Shown: positions 1 through 6,535 of the stretch, in pieces
Position numbering within the stretch: position 1 is the first letter of the stretch
How the letters are laid out: every line of letters starts with the position of its first letter
Assembly (NCBI GenBank): GCA_035430165.1
Contig: DAOMGE010000055.1
Location: 1 to 14,641, forward strand
DNA: 14,641 bases
Reading direction: 5' to 3'
Source: UBA7239 sp035430165
GTDB taxonomy: Bacteria; Pseudomonadota; Gammaproteobacteria; Pseudomonadales; UBA7239
The notes under the pieces: generated by a model
Database searches by the model: none
Told to the model about the DNA's origin: nothing
What the model saw: only the letters and a program-made list of their open reading frames with translations
Position numbers and translations under genes: made by a program

Positions 1-7
1 TCATCAT

Positions 8-469
8 TTATGTCGAAAAACGAAAACGCGGAATGGAGACAAACTCGCTCATGGTTTCCCAGGCGACTTGCACGGGTTTGCCGATCTGCAAATCACTTTC
101 TGCGCAGTCCACCAGGTTGGTCATCAGACGCACGCTGTTCTTGCAAGCTGTGCCACTGACGTCGAGCTCAACAATGGCAATAAAAAATGGCAGTGTCTGT
201 TCCATGGCAATGGGTTGATAGACAGCGGTGTAGGTGTACAGCGTGCCTTTGCCGCTTAGCTCGGTCATTTCGAAATGGTTGCCTTGGCATTCACTGCAAA
301 TCGGTGCAGGCGGAATCTGCGCATGATTGCACTGCGTGCAGCGCTGCGCTGTCATTTTGTGTTCGGCACAAGCCTGCCACCAGGGCAAGGTGTGATGGTC
401 AACCATGGGTGCTGGCATGGAATTGGGAAACCAGCGTTGTGCTGTATTGCGAACATCTGTAGCAGTCAT
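8..469 (-). CDS. DUF35 zinc-ribbon/OB-fold protein, likely partner of the adjacent thiolase-like enzyme
   Basis: 153 residues. The N-terminal half carries a rubredoxin-like zinc ribbon with four cysteines, C44-x2-C47 and C58-x2-C61, preceded by the PWW segment at 29-31 that is typical of these proteins (usually P-F-W). Residues from about 70 to the end fit the OB-fold part. In known systems DUF35 proteins bind acyl-CoA and form tight complexes with thiolase-like enzymes; ChsH2 of steroid side-chain degradation has such a domain and activates the aldolase Ltp2. The gene lies 16 bp downstream of a lipid-transfer-type thiolase gene and has its own ribosome site (GGAGA, just before the ATG), so a two-protein complex is likely. 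Unlike ChsH2 there is no fused MaoC hydratase domain. The family is clear; the substrate is unknown. Confidence 0.88.
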   Translation of the reverse strand: MTATDVRNTAQRWFPNSMPAPMVDHHTLPWWQACAEHKMTAQRCTQCNHAQIPPAPICSECQGNHFEMTELSGKGTLYTYTAVYQPIAMEQTLPFFIAIVELDVSGTACKNSVRLMTNLVDCAESDLQIGKPVQVAWETMSEFVSIPRFRFST

Positions 470-485
470 CTCGATTCTCCCTGGA

Positions 486-1730
486 TCAGTTGGCGCGTAA
501 CAGAATGGCGCTGGATGGAACGCCAGCTGCGCTTGTCACCAGACAGGCCTTGGCATCTTTCACAGGATTGCAGGATTCACCCCACAGTGAGCGCGCGCCT
601 TCCAATACGTGATTGAGGCCGTGCATGTAGGCCTCTGACAAACTGCCGCCGGATGTATTGGTAGGGAGTGAGCCGCCATGCGCGCTGAGTGCACCGCTGT
701 CGATAAAATCACCGCCTTCGCCGCGTTTGCAGAATCCGAAATCTTCCAGTTGCATCAATACCGATCCGGTAAAGTGATCGTAAATTTGTGCAACATCGAT
801 ATCGGAAGGTTTCATGTCAGCTTTTTGCCACAGGCGATTGGCCATTTGCTCGTTGCCGCCGGTGGCATAAATCTCATCCGCGATATTCGCGTTGGTGAAT
901 GAACCGAAGGAATAGCCTTTCGGTGCGCCTTGCACACTGGCAACAATTTCAACCATCTTGCGATTGCGCGCGCGAGCCAGATCTTTGGCGCGTTCTTCCG
1001 TGGTAACGACGACGGCACAGGCACCGTCGTTTTCCATGCAGCAATCAAACAAACGGAAAGGATCAGCAATCATGCGACTGGCCTGATGCTGTTCGAGTGT
1101 CAATGTCTTGTCTTGCATCACCGCGCGTGGATTGCGATTCGCGTGTTCACGGAATGTCACGGCGATCTTGCCCAGCTGTTCGCTGGTGCTGCCGTATTTG
1201 TGCATGTGGCGACGGAAAGGCAGCGCAAACGCCGCAGCGCCCGTCAACATACCAAATGGCATCACTTGCCCCATGGTGGCCAGCATCATCGTGTTGGCTT
1301 GAGAGAAGGTGACCGGCGGTGGTTCCGCAGCATTGGCGGCATTGTTTACCATCAGTTCTGCAGCATGACCAAAACGCATGTATTGACCCTGGCACAGCGA
1401 ACGATATACCACCACAACGTCTGCCTGGCCGGTTTCCACTGCCATCGCTGCATTGGAAACAGCGGCGCAACCGCCACCACCACCCGGCATCCATACCATG
1501 TTGGAAAATCGCAATTCCGGAATGCCCAGTTCAGCCGCAATAAAAATCCCTTCATTGCGATCTTCTGCGAATGAGGTGAGGCCATCGATGTCGCTGACGT
1601 TCAAGCCGGCATCCTTGATGGCGGTGATGATGGTTTGCAGGGCGAGCGCATGCTCAGTGATGTCGCCGATCTTGCCCCACTTGGTATACCGGCTTTCGCC
1701 GACACCGACGATGTGTGCTTTTCTGCTCAT
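486..1730 (-). CDS. Thiolase-like lipid-transfer protein (SCP-x/Ltp type), candidate thiolase or retro-aldolase
   Basis: 414 residues, full length for the non-specific lipid-transfer/SCP2-thiolase branch. A glycine-rich stretch at 83-87 leads to C88, at the position of the thiolase nucleophile. YDHFT at 317-321 and NTSGG at 358-362 followed by SEAYMHG (365-371) are hallmarks of the Ltp branch. Y368 lies where Ltp aldolases have a catalytic tyrosine, and H370 near the usual thiolase histidine. C396 may match the second thiolase cysteine. Since C88 is present, it could be a true thiolase (CoA-dependent cleavage) or act in retro-aldol cleavage of a beta-hydroxyacyl-CoA. The start is supported by a GAGG site that lies inside the last codons of the esterase gene, 8 bp upstream. 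With the DUF35 gene it forms a likely enzyme complex. Confidence 0.87.
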   Translation of the reverse strand: MSRKAHIVGVGESRYTKWGKIGDITEHALALQTIITAIKDAGLNVSDIDGLTSFAEDRNEGIFIAAELGIPELRFSNMVWMPGGGGGCAAVSNAAMAVETGQADVVVVYRSLCQGQYMRFGHAAELMVNNAANAAEPPPVTFSQANTMMLATMGQVMPFGMLTGAAAFALPFRRHMHKYGSTSEQLGKIAVTFREHANRNPRAVMQDKTLTLEQHQASRMIADPFRLFDCCMENDGACAVVVTTEERAKDLARARNRKMVEIVASVQGAPKGYSFGSFTNANIADEIYATGGNEQMANRLWQKADMKPSDIDVAQIYDHFTGSVLMQLEDFGFCKRGEGGDFIDSGALSAHGGSLPTNTSGGSLSEAYMHGLNHVLEGARSLWGESCNPVKDAKACLVTSAAGVPSSAILLRAN

Positions 1731-1738
1731 GACAAAAA

Positions 1739-2683
1739 TTACCTCGCAAAAATATTCTTCAGGAATTCACTACGTTTCTGGATAGCTTCTTCTGAAAGCG
1801 CATTTCTGGCGATCATGTCATAGCCGTGGATGGTGCCTTTAGGCGCATGTTCCGTTACCGGTACGCCGGCTTCCTGCAAACGTTTGCTATACGCCTGGCC
1901 TTCATCGCGCAGCGGATCAAACTCTGCCGTCTCAACAAAGGCGGGCGCGAGACCGGTGAGATCCTGGCGATTCGCTGGCGCCGCATAAGCGGGAGCATTG
2001 GAGGCGGAATAACCTGGCAAATACACCTCCCACATTTTTTTATTGGCAACGCCATTAAAAATGGGCGCATCAAAAAAGTGGGTGGCAGAAAAAGTCGAGC
2101 AACTGTTGTCCAGGGCAGGGTAGAGCAGGCCTTGTCCGCACAGCGGGATACGTTTTTCGTCGAATGCTTTTTGTGCAACACCTGCAGAAAAACAGCCGCC
2201 GGCACTGTCGCCCATGACAGCAATCCGGCTGCTATCGACACGCAGCCAGTCTGCTTTTTCTACGACCCACTCCAGTGCGGCGTAACAGTCTTCAAAACCG
2301 TCAGGAAAAACATGTTCCGGTGCCAGGCGGTAGTCGACCAGAAACACAGCGCAACGGGCATTGTTGGCATATCTGGGCATATTGGCGACATGGGAAGATG
2401 CATGTTTCAGTACAAAGGCGCCGCCGTGGTAATAAATCGTGGCCGGCAATTTTTCGTCAGGATGCGCATTTGTCGGGCGGAATTCATACACCGGGAAATA
2501 ACTGCGATCTTTTGACGCAACCCAGTGTTTCGTGGCTCTTGCCATCACATGGCGTTGGCGCAACCAGATGTCGAACATTAACCAGCTGTTCAGTAGCCCG
2601 GTGACAATGCCATTAAAAGGGAAAGGTGCTGACGGCATCCTCGCATAATCCGGGTGCACTGCATATTTTTGCAAATTGGCCAT
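1739..2683 (-). CDS. Alpha/beta-hydrolase fold-3 esterase (hormone-sensitive lipase family)
   Basis: 314 residues. The oxyanion motif HGG is at 86-88, the HSL-family segment DYRLAPEH at 117-124, and the nucleophile elbow GDSAGG at 158-163 with S160. The triad is completed by D256 (in EFDPLRD) and H286 (in IHGY). I see no signal peptide, so it should be cytoplasmic. These enzymes hydrolyse short to medium esters of bulky alcohols. An esterase sharing a divergent regulon with a Baeyer-Villiger-type monooxygenase recalls known pairs in which the monooxygenase makes an ester that the esterase splits; that role is inferred. The start has a good GAGGAAA ribosome site. A 58-bp gap (2684-2741) separates it from the upstream gene; I see neither terminator nor promoter in it. 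Confidence 0.9.
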   Translation of the reverse strand: MANLQKYAVHPDYARMPSAPFPFNGIVTGLLNSWLMFDIWLRQRHVMARATKHWVASKDRSYFPVYEFRPTNAHPDEKLPATIYYHGGAFVLKHASSHVANMPRYANNARCAVFLVDYRLAPEHVFPDGFEDCYAALEWVVEKADWLRVDSSRIAVMGDSAGGCFSAGVAQKAFDEKRIPLCGQGLLYPALDNSCSTFSATHFFDAPIFNGVANKKMWEVYLPGYSASNAPAYAAPANRQDLTGLAPAFVETAEFDPLRDEGQAYSKRLQEAGVPVTEHAPKGTIHGYDMIARNALSEEAIQKRSEFLKNIFAR

Positions 2684-2741
2684 GGTGATTTCCTCGTGAG
2701 ATTTTTTCAGTTTTTCAACAAGCGGATGAGAGCGTTACGGT

Positions 2742-3326
2742 TTATGGTGATGATGCCTTTCCCGGCGCAATGCCATCCGGTGGCCAACTGCTCATGCCTT
2801 CATCCAGTGGTACTTCCAGTGCATTCAGGATCAGCGCGAACATGTGCCAGTTGCCGATGCAGGTGACGACTTCTATGAGCGCCTTGTCAGTGCCGAAAAA
2901 TGTTTTTAGTTGCTGCCAGATGTGATCAGGAATTTTTCTGTTATCCAGAAGCGCATCGGTGGCTGCCAATACCGTTTTTTCTGCTTCATTGAAGCAGTCT
3001 GATGCCTGCCAATGACGCAGGGAATACAGTTCCTGTTCCGATAAGCCAAAAAACAGCGAGGCCATCCAGTGTTGTGACCATTCGTAATCACAACAGGCTT
3101 TCCACGACACACGCATGATGATGATTTCGCGGAGTCTGTCGCTGACTGCCTTGTCGCCACTCACCAGCTGGATGATGGTGCTGTTCAGTTCACCTGCCAT
3201 TTTGGGATGGTTCAGGAGCACGCGGAAAATATTCATTTGCGCGATGTAATCGCTGATGCCCAGCTCACGTCCACGCTGCAACGCTTCTTCCTTGCTTAAT
3301 AGTGGAATCCTGGATGGTGATAGCAT
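2742..3326 (-). CDS. Carboxymuconolactone decarboxylase/AhpD-like family protein without the CxxC pair
   Basis: 194 residues, all-helical in character. The core at 64-86 (RLREIII, then MRVSWKACCDYEWSQH) matches the AhpD/CMD-like family. AhpD uses a C-x2-C-x3-H site for disulfide chemistry. Here the pattern is C79-x2-E82-x3-H86: the second cysteine is replaced by glutamate, so thiol peroxidase activity is unlikely. Proteins of this subtype often occur in aromatic, steroid and terpenoid catabolic clusters; their reaction is generally unknown. The start codon overlaps the stop of the upstream gene (TGATG, sharing one base), so translation is probably coupled. Function is uncertain; a small decarboxylase, isomerase or lyase would fit the fold. 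Confidence 0.8.
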   Translation of the reverse strand: MLSPSRIPLLSKEEALQRGRELGISDYIAQMNIFRVLLNHPKMAGELNSTIIQLVSGDKAVSDRLREIIIMRVSWKACCDYEWSQHWMASLFFGLSEQELYSLRHWQASDCFNEAEKTVLAATDALLDNRKIPDHIWQQLKTFFGTDKALIEVVTCIGNWHMFALILNALEVPLDEGMSSWPPDGIAPGKASSP

Positions 3327-4210
3327 CAGAAAACGGCCCTGGCAATTGTCTGGATTTCTTCCAGATCTGTCGATGTGGGCACCAGAATCACATCGTCAGC
3401 GCCTAGCGATTCTATTTCCTGCAGGAAGTTTTTAAGCGCCTCAATGCTGCCATTGAAGCCGGCCACGGGAGCGAGCTGTCTGGCTAGCTCGTCAGGCATG
3501 AAGTTCAGGTAGCGATCAAGGTGACGCACCATCTGTTGCTTGCCTTTTTGTTCTATGCCGTACCAGAAGCTGGCGATCAGACGCGGTTTGCCCGTGCGTC
3601 CCTCTGCCTGCCACGCGGCACGAAAGGCATCAAAAGATTGCCTGATGTCGTCCAGTGACGCCATGAATGAAAATCCGCTCAAGCCATCGGCATAACGCGC
3701 AGCCGCCGCAATGGATTTCGGTCCGATGACACCCGCCAGAATCTTCGGGCCACCTGTCTGGACTGGCAGTGGTTCGACGATGCGTTTTGCGCGCGGCAAC
3801 ACCTGCTCGCCATGCCAGATGCGGCGTAACACACTGACGTTTTCTTCGAGTCTGGCGATGCGATGATGGCCCCAGTCGGCACCGATGGCTTCGTAATCCT
3901 CGCGCCGTCCACCGAGACCTACGCCTACGGTCAGGCGACCATCGGCGATGACATCAATCGTCGCAAATTGTTTCGCCATCAATACCGGGTTGTGCATGGT
4001 GAGCACGCTGACCGTAGAAATCAGTTCAACGCGATTTGTCCACGCAGCACAGGCGGCGAGTGAGGTCATGAATTCAGGATTGATAAACGTAATGCGCTCG
4101 CCGAGTGCAAGACTGGCCCACGGCCCGTTATCAATCGCTACGGCCCATTGCTGCATGGTCTGGCGATTCCAGCCGGGCTCCATAAACGGGATAGTCATGC
4201 CGATGCGCAT
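3326..4210 (-). CDS. Luciferase-like (LLM class) flavin-dependent oxidoreductase
   Basis: 294 residues, a usual length for the bacterial-luciferase-like TIM-barrel family. Typical segments are the N-terminal RIGMTIPF strand, HNPVLMAKQFATID (73-86), and the run from 91 to 112 with GRLTVGVGLGGRREDYEAIG. PKILAG (155-160) is the later barrel strand usual in the family. Relatives use FMNH2 or F420H2 in monooxygenation or hydride transfer. F420 is uncommon in proteobacteria, so FMN with a separate reductase seems more likely here, but sequence alone does not settle it. No flavin reductase gene is visible. It follows the GMC gene by 10 bp, has a GAGGAAA ribosome site, and is coupled to the next gene by a TGATG overlap. 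Substrate unknown. Confidence 0.85.
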   Translation of the reverse strand: MRIGMTIPFMEPGWNRQTMQQWAVAIDNGPWASLALGERITFINPEFMTSLAACAAWTNRVELISTVSVLTMHNPVLMAKQFATIDVIADGRLTVGVGLGGRREDYEAIGADWGHHRIARLEENVSVLRRIWHGEQVLPRAKRIVEPLPVQTGGPKILAGVIGPKSIAAAARYADGLSGFSFMASLDDIRQSFDAFRAAWQAEGRTGKPRLIASFWYGIEQKGKQQMVRHLDRYLNFMPDELARQLAPVAGFNGSIEALKNFLQEIESLGADDVILVPTSTDLEEIQTIARAVF

Positions 4211-4220
4211 CGCAGTTTCC

Positions 4221-5810
4221 TCAGTTTTGTAAAAGCAGGTCAGCCGCTTTTTCGCCGATCATGACGCAGGCGGCATGGGTATTGCCGGACACGATTTCCG
4301 GCATGATGGCAGCGTCAGCGATCCGCAAATGATTTATCCCGTGTACACGCAATTTCGCATCAACCACAGCCATGGTGTCGTTGCCCATTTTGCAACTTCC
4401 GGCGAGGTGATGTACCGGATCACCGGTATTACGGATGTAATCGAGAATCTGCGTGTCACTTTGTAATAAGTAACCCGGTTCAAGTTCGTCGCCACAGAAT
4501 TTTTTCATCGCGCTTTGCTGGATAATGTGGCGCGCTTTCCTGAATGCAGCAATCGCCACCTGCTGGTCATGTTCTGTTTGCAGGTAATTGACCCGGATAT
4601 CCGGTGCATGTGCGGCATGACCCGAAGCGATATGGGTATAGCCGCGACTGGTGGGCCGCAAGCCGCAAGAGGCAACGGTGATGCCTTCAATCGGCAACAT
4701 ATTGCCTTTCGCATCAACATGGCTGGCTGCCGGTGCAAAGTGAATCTGTGCATCAGCGCGCCGTGATGAATCCAGTGCCTTGTAGAAAACTGCAATCAAC
4801 GCTGCCGGATTGGCGAGAAACCCCTGCTTTTTGACGAGGTAACGGCACAGGTTGCCGATCATTTTCAGTGGCTTCGATTCCGTAAAATAGGTATCGCCCA
4901 TGGTGACATGTTGCTTGATATAGGCATTCCAGTGATCGTGCAGGTTTTCTCCCACACCAGGCAGCTCATGCACAAGCGGTATCCCGGCTGTTTGCAGGAT
5001 ATCGCGTCGGCCAATACCGGATAACTCGAGTAATTTTGGCGAGTTGATTGCGCCGCCACAGAGTGTAATTTCCTTGTTTGCCCTGATAAGCGTTGGCTTG
5101 CCATTTATCAGGCACTCGACACCTGTGGCAACGTTATTTTCAACGAGAATACGTGTGGCATGCGCATGCGTAATGACAGCCAGGTTTTCCAGGTGCCTGC
5201 CCTGGCCAAGAAATGCGGATGCACTGCTCAGGCGTTTGCCGTGCCTGATGTTATGGGGAAAGAAGCCGACACCTTCCTGGTCTGCGGCATTGATATCGGG
5301 ATTCTGCGCGTGTCCAGCCTGTTCAGCCGCACGAATAAATGCTTCACAAATCGGGAATTCATTCCTGACATTACCGACCCACAAAGGACCACCCGTGCCG
5401 TGGAAATCGTTGGCGCCGTTTTCACAATCTTCCGAGCGTTTGAAGTAGGGCAGTACATCCGCGTAAGCCCAGCCCGCATTCCCGAGTTCGGCCCAGCGAT
5501 CAAAATCTGCAGCCTGTCCACGCACATACACCATGCCGTTGATGGCGCTGCAACCGCCGAGCACTTTGCCGCGCGGCAGGTTTATTTCCCGCTGGTTCAG
5601 GTGCGGCTCGGGACAGGTTTTATAGTTCCAGTTGTTTTTGTGCGGCTTCAGCAGGAAAGCAAAACCGAGCGGGATATGCAGCAGCGGATTGCGGGCAGGA
5701 CTGCCAGCTTCCAGTAACAGCACCGAATGCCGGCTATTGGCGGCCAATCGATAAGCCAGCGCGCAACCTGCCGAGCCGGCTCCCACCACAATGTAATCCA
5801 CTGGCTGCAT
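4221..5810 (-). CDS. GMC-family FAD-dependent alcohol dehydrogenase (choline-dehydrogenase-like)
   Basis: 529 residues, full length. The N-terminal FAD-binding motif is GAGSAG at 10-15 with LLLEAG (31-36) ending the beta-alpha-beta unit. GMC signature 1 appears around 81-98 (GKVLGGCSAINGMVYVRG) and signature 2 around 253-267 (GAINSPKLLELSGIG). The C-terminal catalytic segments are HHLAGSCKMG at 467-476, with H468 as the usual base, and SGNTHAACVMIGEKAAD, where H512 supplies the second catalytic position. Such enzymes oxidise primary or secondary alcohols to aldehydes or ketones, passing electrons to quinones or oxygen. As first gene of the leftward set it would be read from the divergent promoter. 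An AAGGGG ribosome site lies rather far (about 10-11 bases) from the ATG. An alcohol released by the neighbouring esterase is a plausible substrate (inference). Confidence 0.92.
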   Translation of the reverse strand: MQPVDYIVVGAGSAGCALAYRLAANSRHSVLLLEAGSPARNPLLHIPLGFAFLLKPHKNNWNYKTCPEPHLNQREINLPRGKVLGGCSAINGMVYVRGQAADFDRWAELGNAGWAYADVLPYFKRSEDCENGANDFHGTGGPLWVGNVRNEFPICEAFIRAAEQAGHAQNPDINAADQEGVGFFPHNIRHGKRLSSASAFLGQGRHLENLAVITHAHATRILVENNVATGVECLINGKPTLIRANKEITLCGGAINSPKLLELSGIGRRDILQTAGIPLVHELPGVGENLHDHWNAYIKQHVTMGDTYFTESKPLKMIGNLCRYLVKKQGFLANPAALIAVFYKALDSSRRADAQIHFAPAASHVDAKGNMLPIEGITVASCGLRPTSRGYTHIASGHAAHAPDIRVNYLQTEHDQQVAIAAFRKARHIIQQSAMKKFCGDELEPGYLLQSDTQILDYIRNTGDPVHHLAGSCKMGNDTMAVVDAKLRVHGINHLRIADAAIMPEIVSGNTHAACVMIGEKAADLLLQN

Positions 5811-5839
5811 CGACGTTTCATCCCCTTCGGTTGATACAG

Positions 5840-5881
5840 GTATATTCCCGTGCTTCCGTATACTATAGTATAAGTATATTC
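5840..5881. repeat. Direct repeats GTATATTC flanking the palindrome
   Basis: GTATATTC occurs at 5840-5847 and again at 5874-5881, a period of 34 bp, with the 14-bp palindrome between them. The spacing is close to three helical turns. They may be part of the regulator-binding architecture or may simply reflect the AT-rich promoter core. Confidence 0.4.
5859..5872. promoter_or_regulatory. Perfect 14-bp palindrome, candidate TetR-family operator
   Basis: The sequence TATACTATAGTATA equals its own reverse complement. It lies 43 bases before the TetR gene start and 48 bases before the GMC start. TetR-family repressors usually bind palindromes of this size in the gap between their own gene and a divergent target. 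Each half reads TATACT, close to a -10 hexamer, in both directions, so bound repressor would cover a -10 element. Binding by the adjacent TetR protein is inferred. Confidence 0.65.
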
Positions 5882-5894
5882 AACCCGTTCACAA
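5867..5894 (-). promoter_or_regulatory. Candidate sigma-70-type promoter for the leftward (GMC) operon
   Basis: On the minus strand, TTGTGA (5894-5889) is followed after 16 bases by TATACT (5872-5867). This gives a reasonable -35/-10 pair and predicts a start of transcription near 5860. The -10 is the right half of the 14-bp palindrome, so repressor binding there would block it. Hexamer match and spacing are good but not perfect. Confidence 0.45.
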
Positions 5895-5915
5895 CCGAGT
5901 CAAGGAGAGCGAGTC

Positions 5916-6533
5916 ATGCCTGACACCGCCCCGGTCAGCCGGATAGAGCGTCGCAAAACCGAGTTTCGCGACCGTATCACCGATGCCGCACTCAAGCTTT
6001 TTGCAGAGAACGGGGTCGCCGACACCAGTGTGGCTTCCATCATCAAAGAAGCGGACATTGCCCACAAGACTTTTTTCAATCATTTCCCGACCAAGGATCA
6101 CCTGCTGCAACATATTGTCAACTCGCACAGCGAACATGCCTACTCTTTTTTCCGTGAAGCATTCAAACGCCATACCGATCCCAAAAAGCGCATTGAATAC
6201 TGCCTGATGAGTATCGCCAGGTCTCTGGAAAAATTTGATCCGCAACAATACAAGGAAATGATAACTTTTTATTTTATCAGTAGCGCGAGTACGCATGAAT
6301 TTCGTAAGACACAAAAGGAAAGCTTTAGTGATGTCATCAACCAGATTCTGCAAGATGCCAAGGATAAGAAATTATTACGACCTGGATTTACGGTAGAGAC
6401 GCTCTCGGAAATTGTTGTCGGCATCTGTGTGTCCACGCTGCTGAACTGGAGTGTTGAGGATGATTTTCCAATCATTTCCAGAATGAAAAACGCCGTAAAA
6501 TTTATCAACCAATCTGTTTTTGTAGAGGTTTAG
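5916..6533 (+). CDS. TetR/AcrR-family transcriptional regulator
   Basis: 205 residues, a normal TetR length. The N-terminal DNA-binding domain spans about residues 16-63: RITDAALKLFAENG (helix 1), then TSVASIIKEADIAHKTFFNHF with the recognition helix around 49-56, and the usual PTKDHLL after it. The C-terminal part is the helical ligand-binding and dimerisation domain, which gives no ligand clue. The start is fixed by AAGGAG at 5902-5907. The stop is only 2 bp before the monooxygenase start, so the two are co-transcribed and the regulator probably controls its own operon. Repression relieved by a pathway substrate or an acyl-CoA is the usual mode for catabolic TetR proteins. The direction of control is inferred from position and from the palindrome upstream. 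Confidence 0.92.
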   Translation: MPDTAPVSRIERRKTEFRDRITDAALKLFAENGVADTSVASIIKEADIAHKTFFNHFPTKDHLLQHIVNSHSEHAYSFFREAFKRHTDPKKRIEYCLMSIARSLEKFDPQQYKEMITFYFISSASTHEFRKTQKESFSDVINQILQDAKDKKLLRPGFTVETLSEIVVGICVSTLLNWSVEDDFPIISRMKNAVKFINQSVFVEV

Positions 6534-6535
6534 CC

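Larger units (their letters stand above)
5811..5915. promoter_or_regulatory. Divergent regulatory region between the GMC operon and the TetR operon
   Basis: This 105-bp gap is the only divergent intergenic region in the window, so it should hold the promoters of both arms. It is AT-rich in the middle (about 5836-5881) compared with the coding DNA. It contains a perfect 14-bp palindrome, a pair of 8-bp direct repeats, a plausible leftward sigma-70-type promoter and the TetR gene's ribosome site (AAGGAG, 5902-5907, 8 bases before the ATG). I could not find a convincing -35/-10 pair for the rightward direction, although several TATA-like hexamers could act as its -10. Confidence 0.75.

Noticed and set aside
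930..1574. Long plus-strand open frame (214 codons) opposite the thiolase-like gene
   Set aside because: It lies entirely antisense to a gene with clear family motifs, and its product looks like a back-translation shadow rich in H, R and C with no recognisable domain.
1826..2515. Long plus-strand open frame (229 codons) opposite the esterase gene
   Set aside because: Antisense to a full-length HSL esterase with an intact catalytic triad; no ribosome site and no domain in the shadow product.
3326..4210. Calling the luciferase-like enzyme F420-dependent
   Set aside because: Family resemblance alone does not separate F420 from FMN users, and F420 is uncommon in the likely host group.
5831..5864. 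Rightward promoter TTGATA (5831-5836) with TATACT (5859-5864)
   Set aside because: The spacer is 22 bases, too long for a usual sigma-70 promoter; no better rightward pair was found.
5889..6353. Minus-strand open frame overlapping the TetR gene start
   Set aside because: The TetR frame has a clear helix-turn-helix, a good ribosome site and normal length; the opposite frame has none of these.
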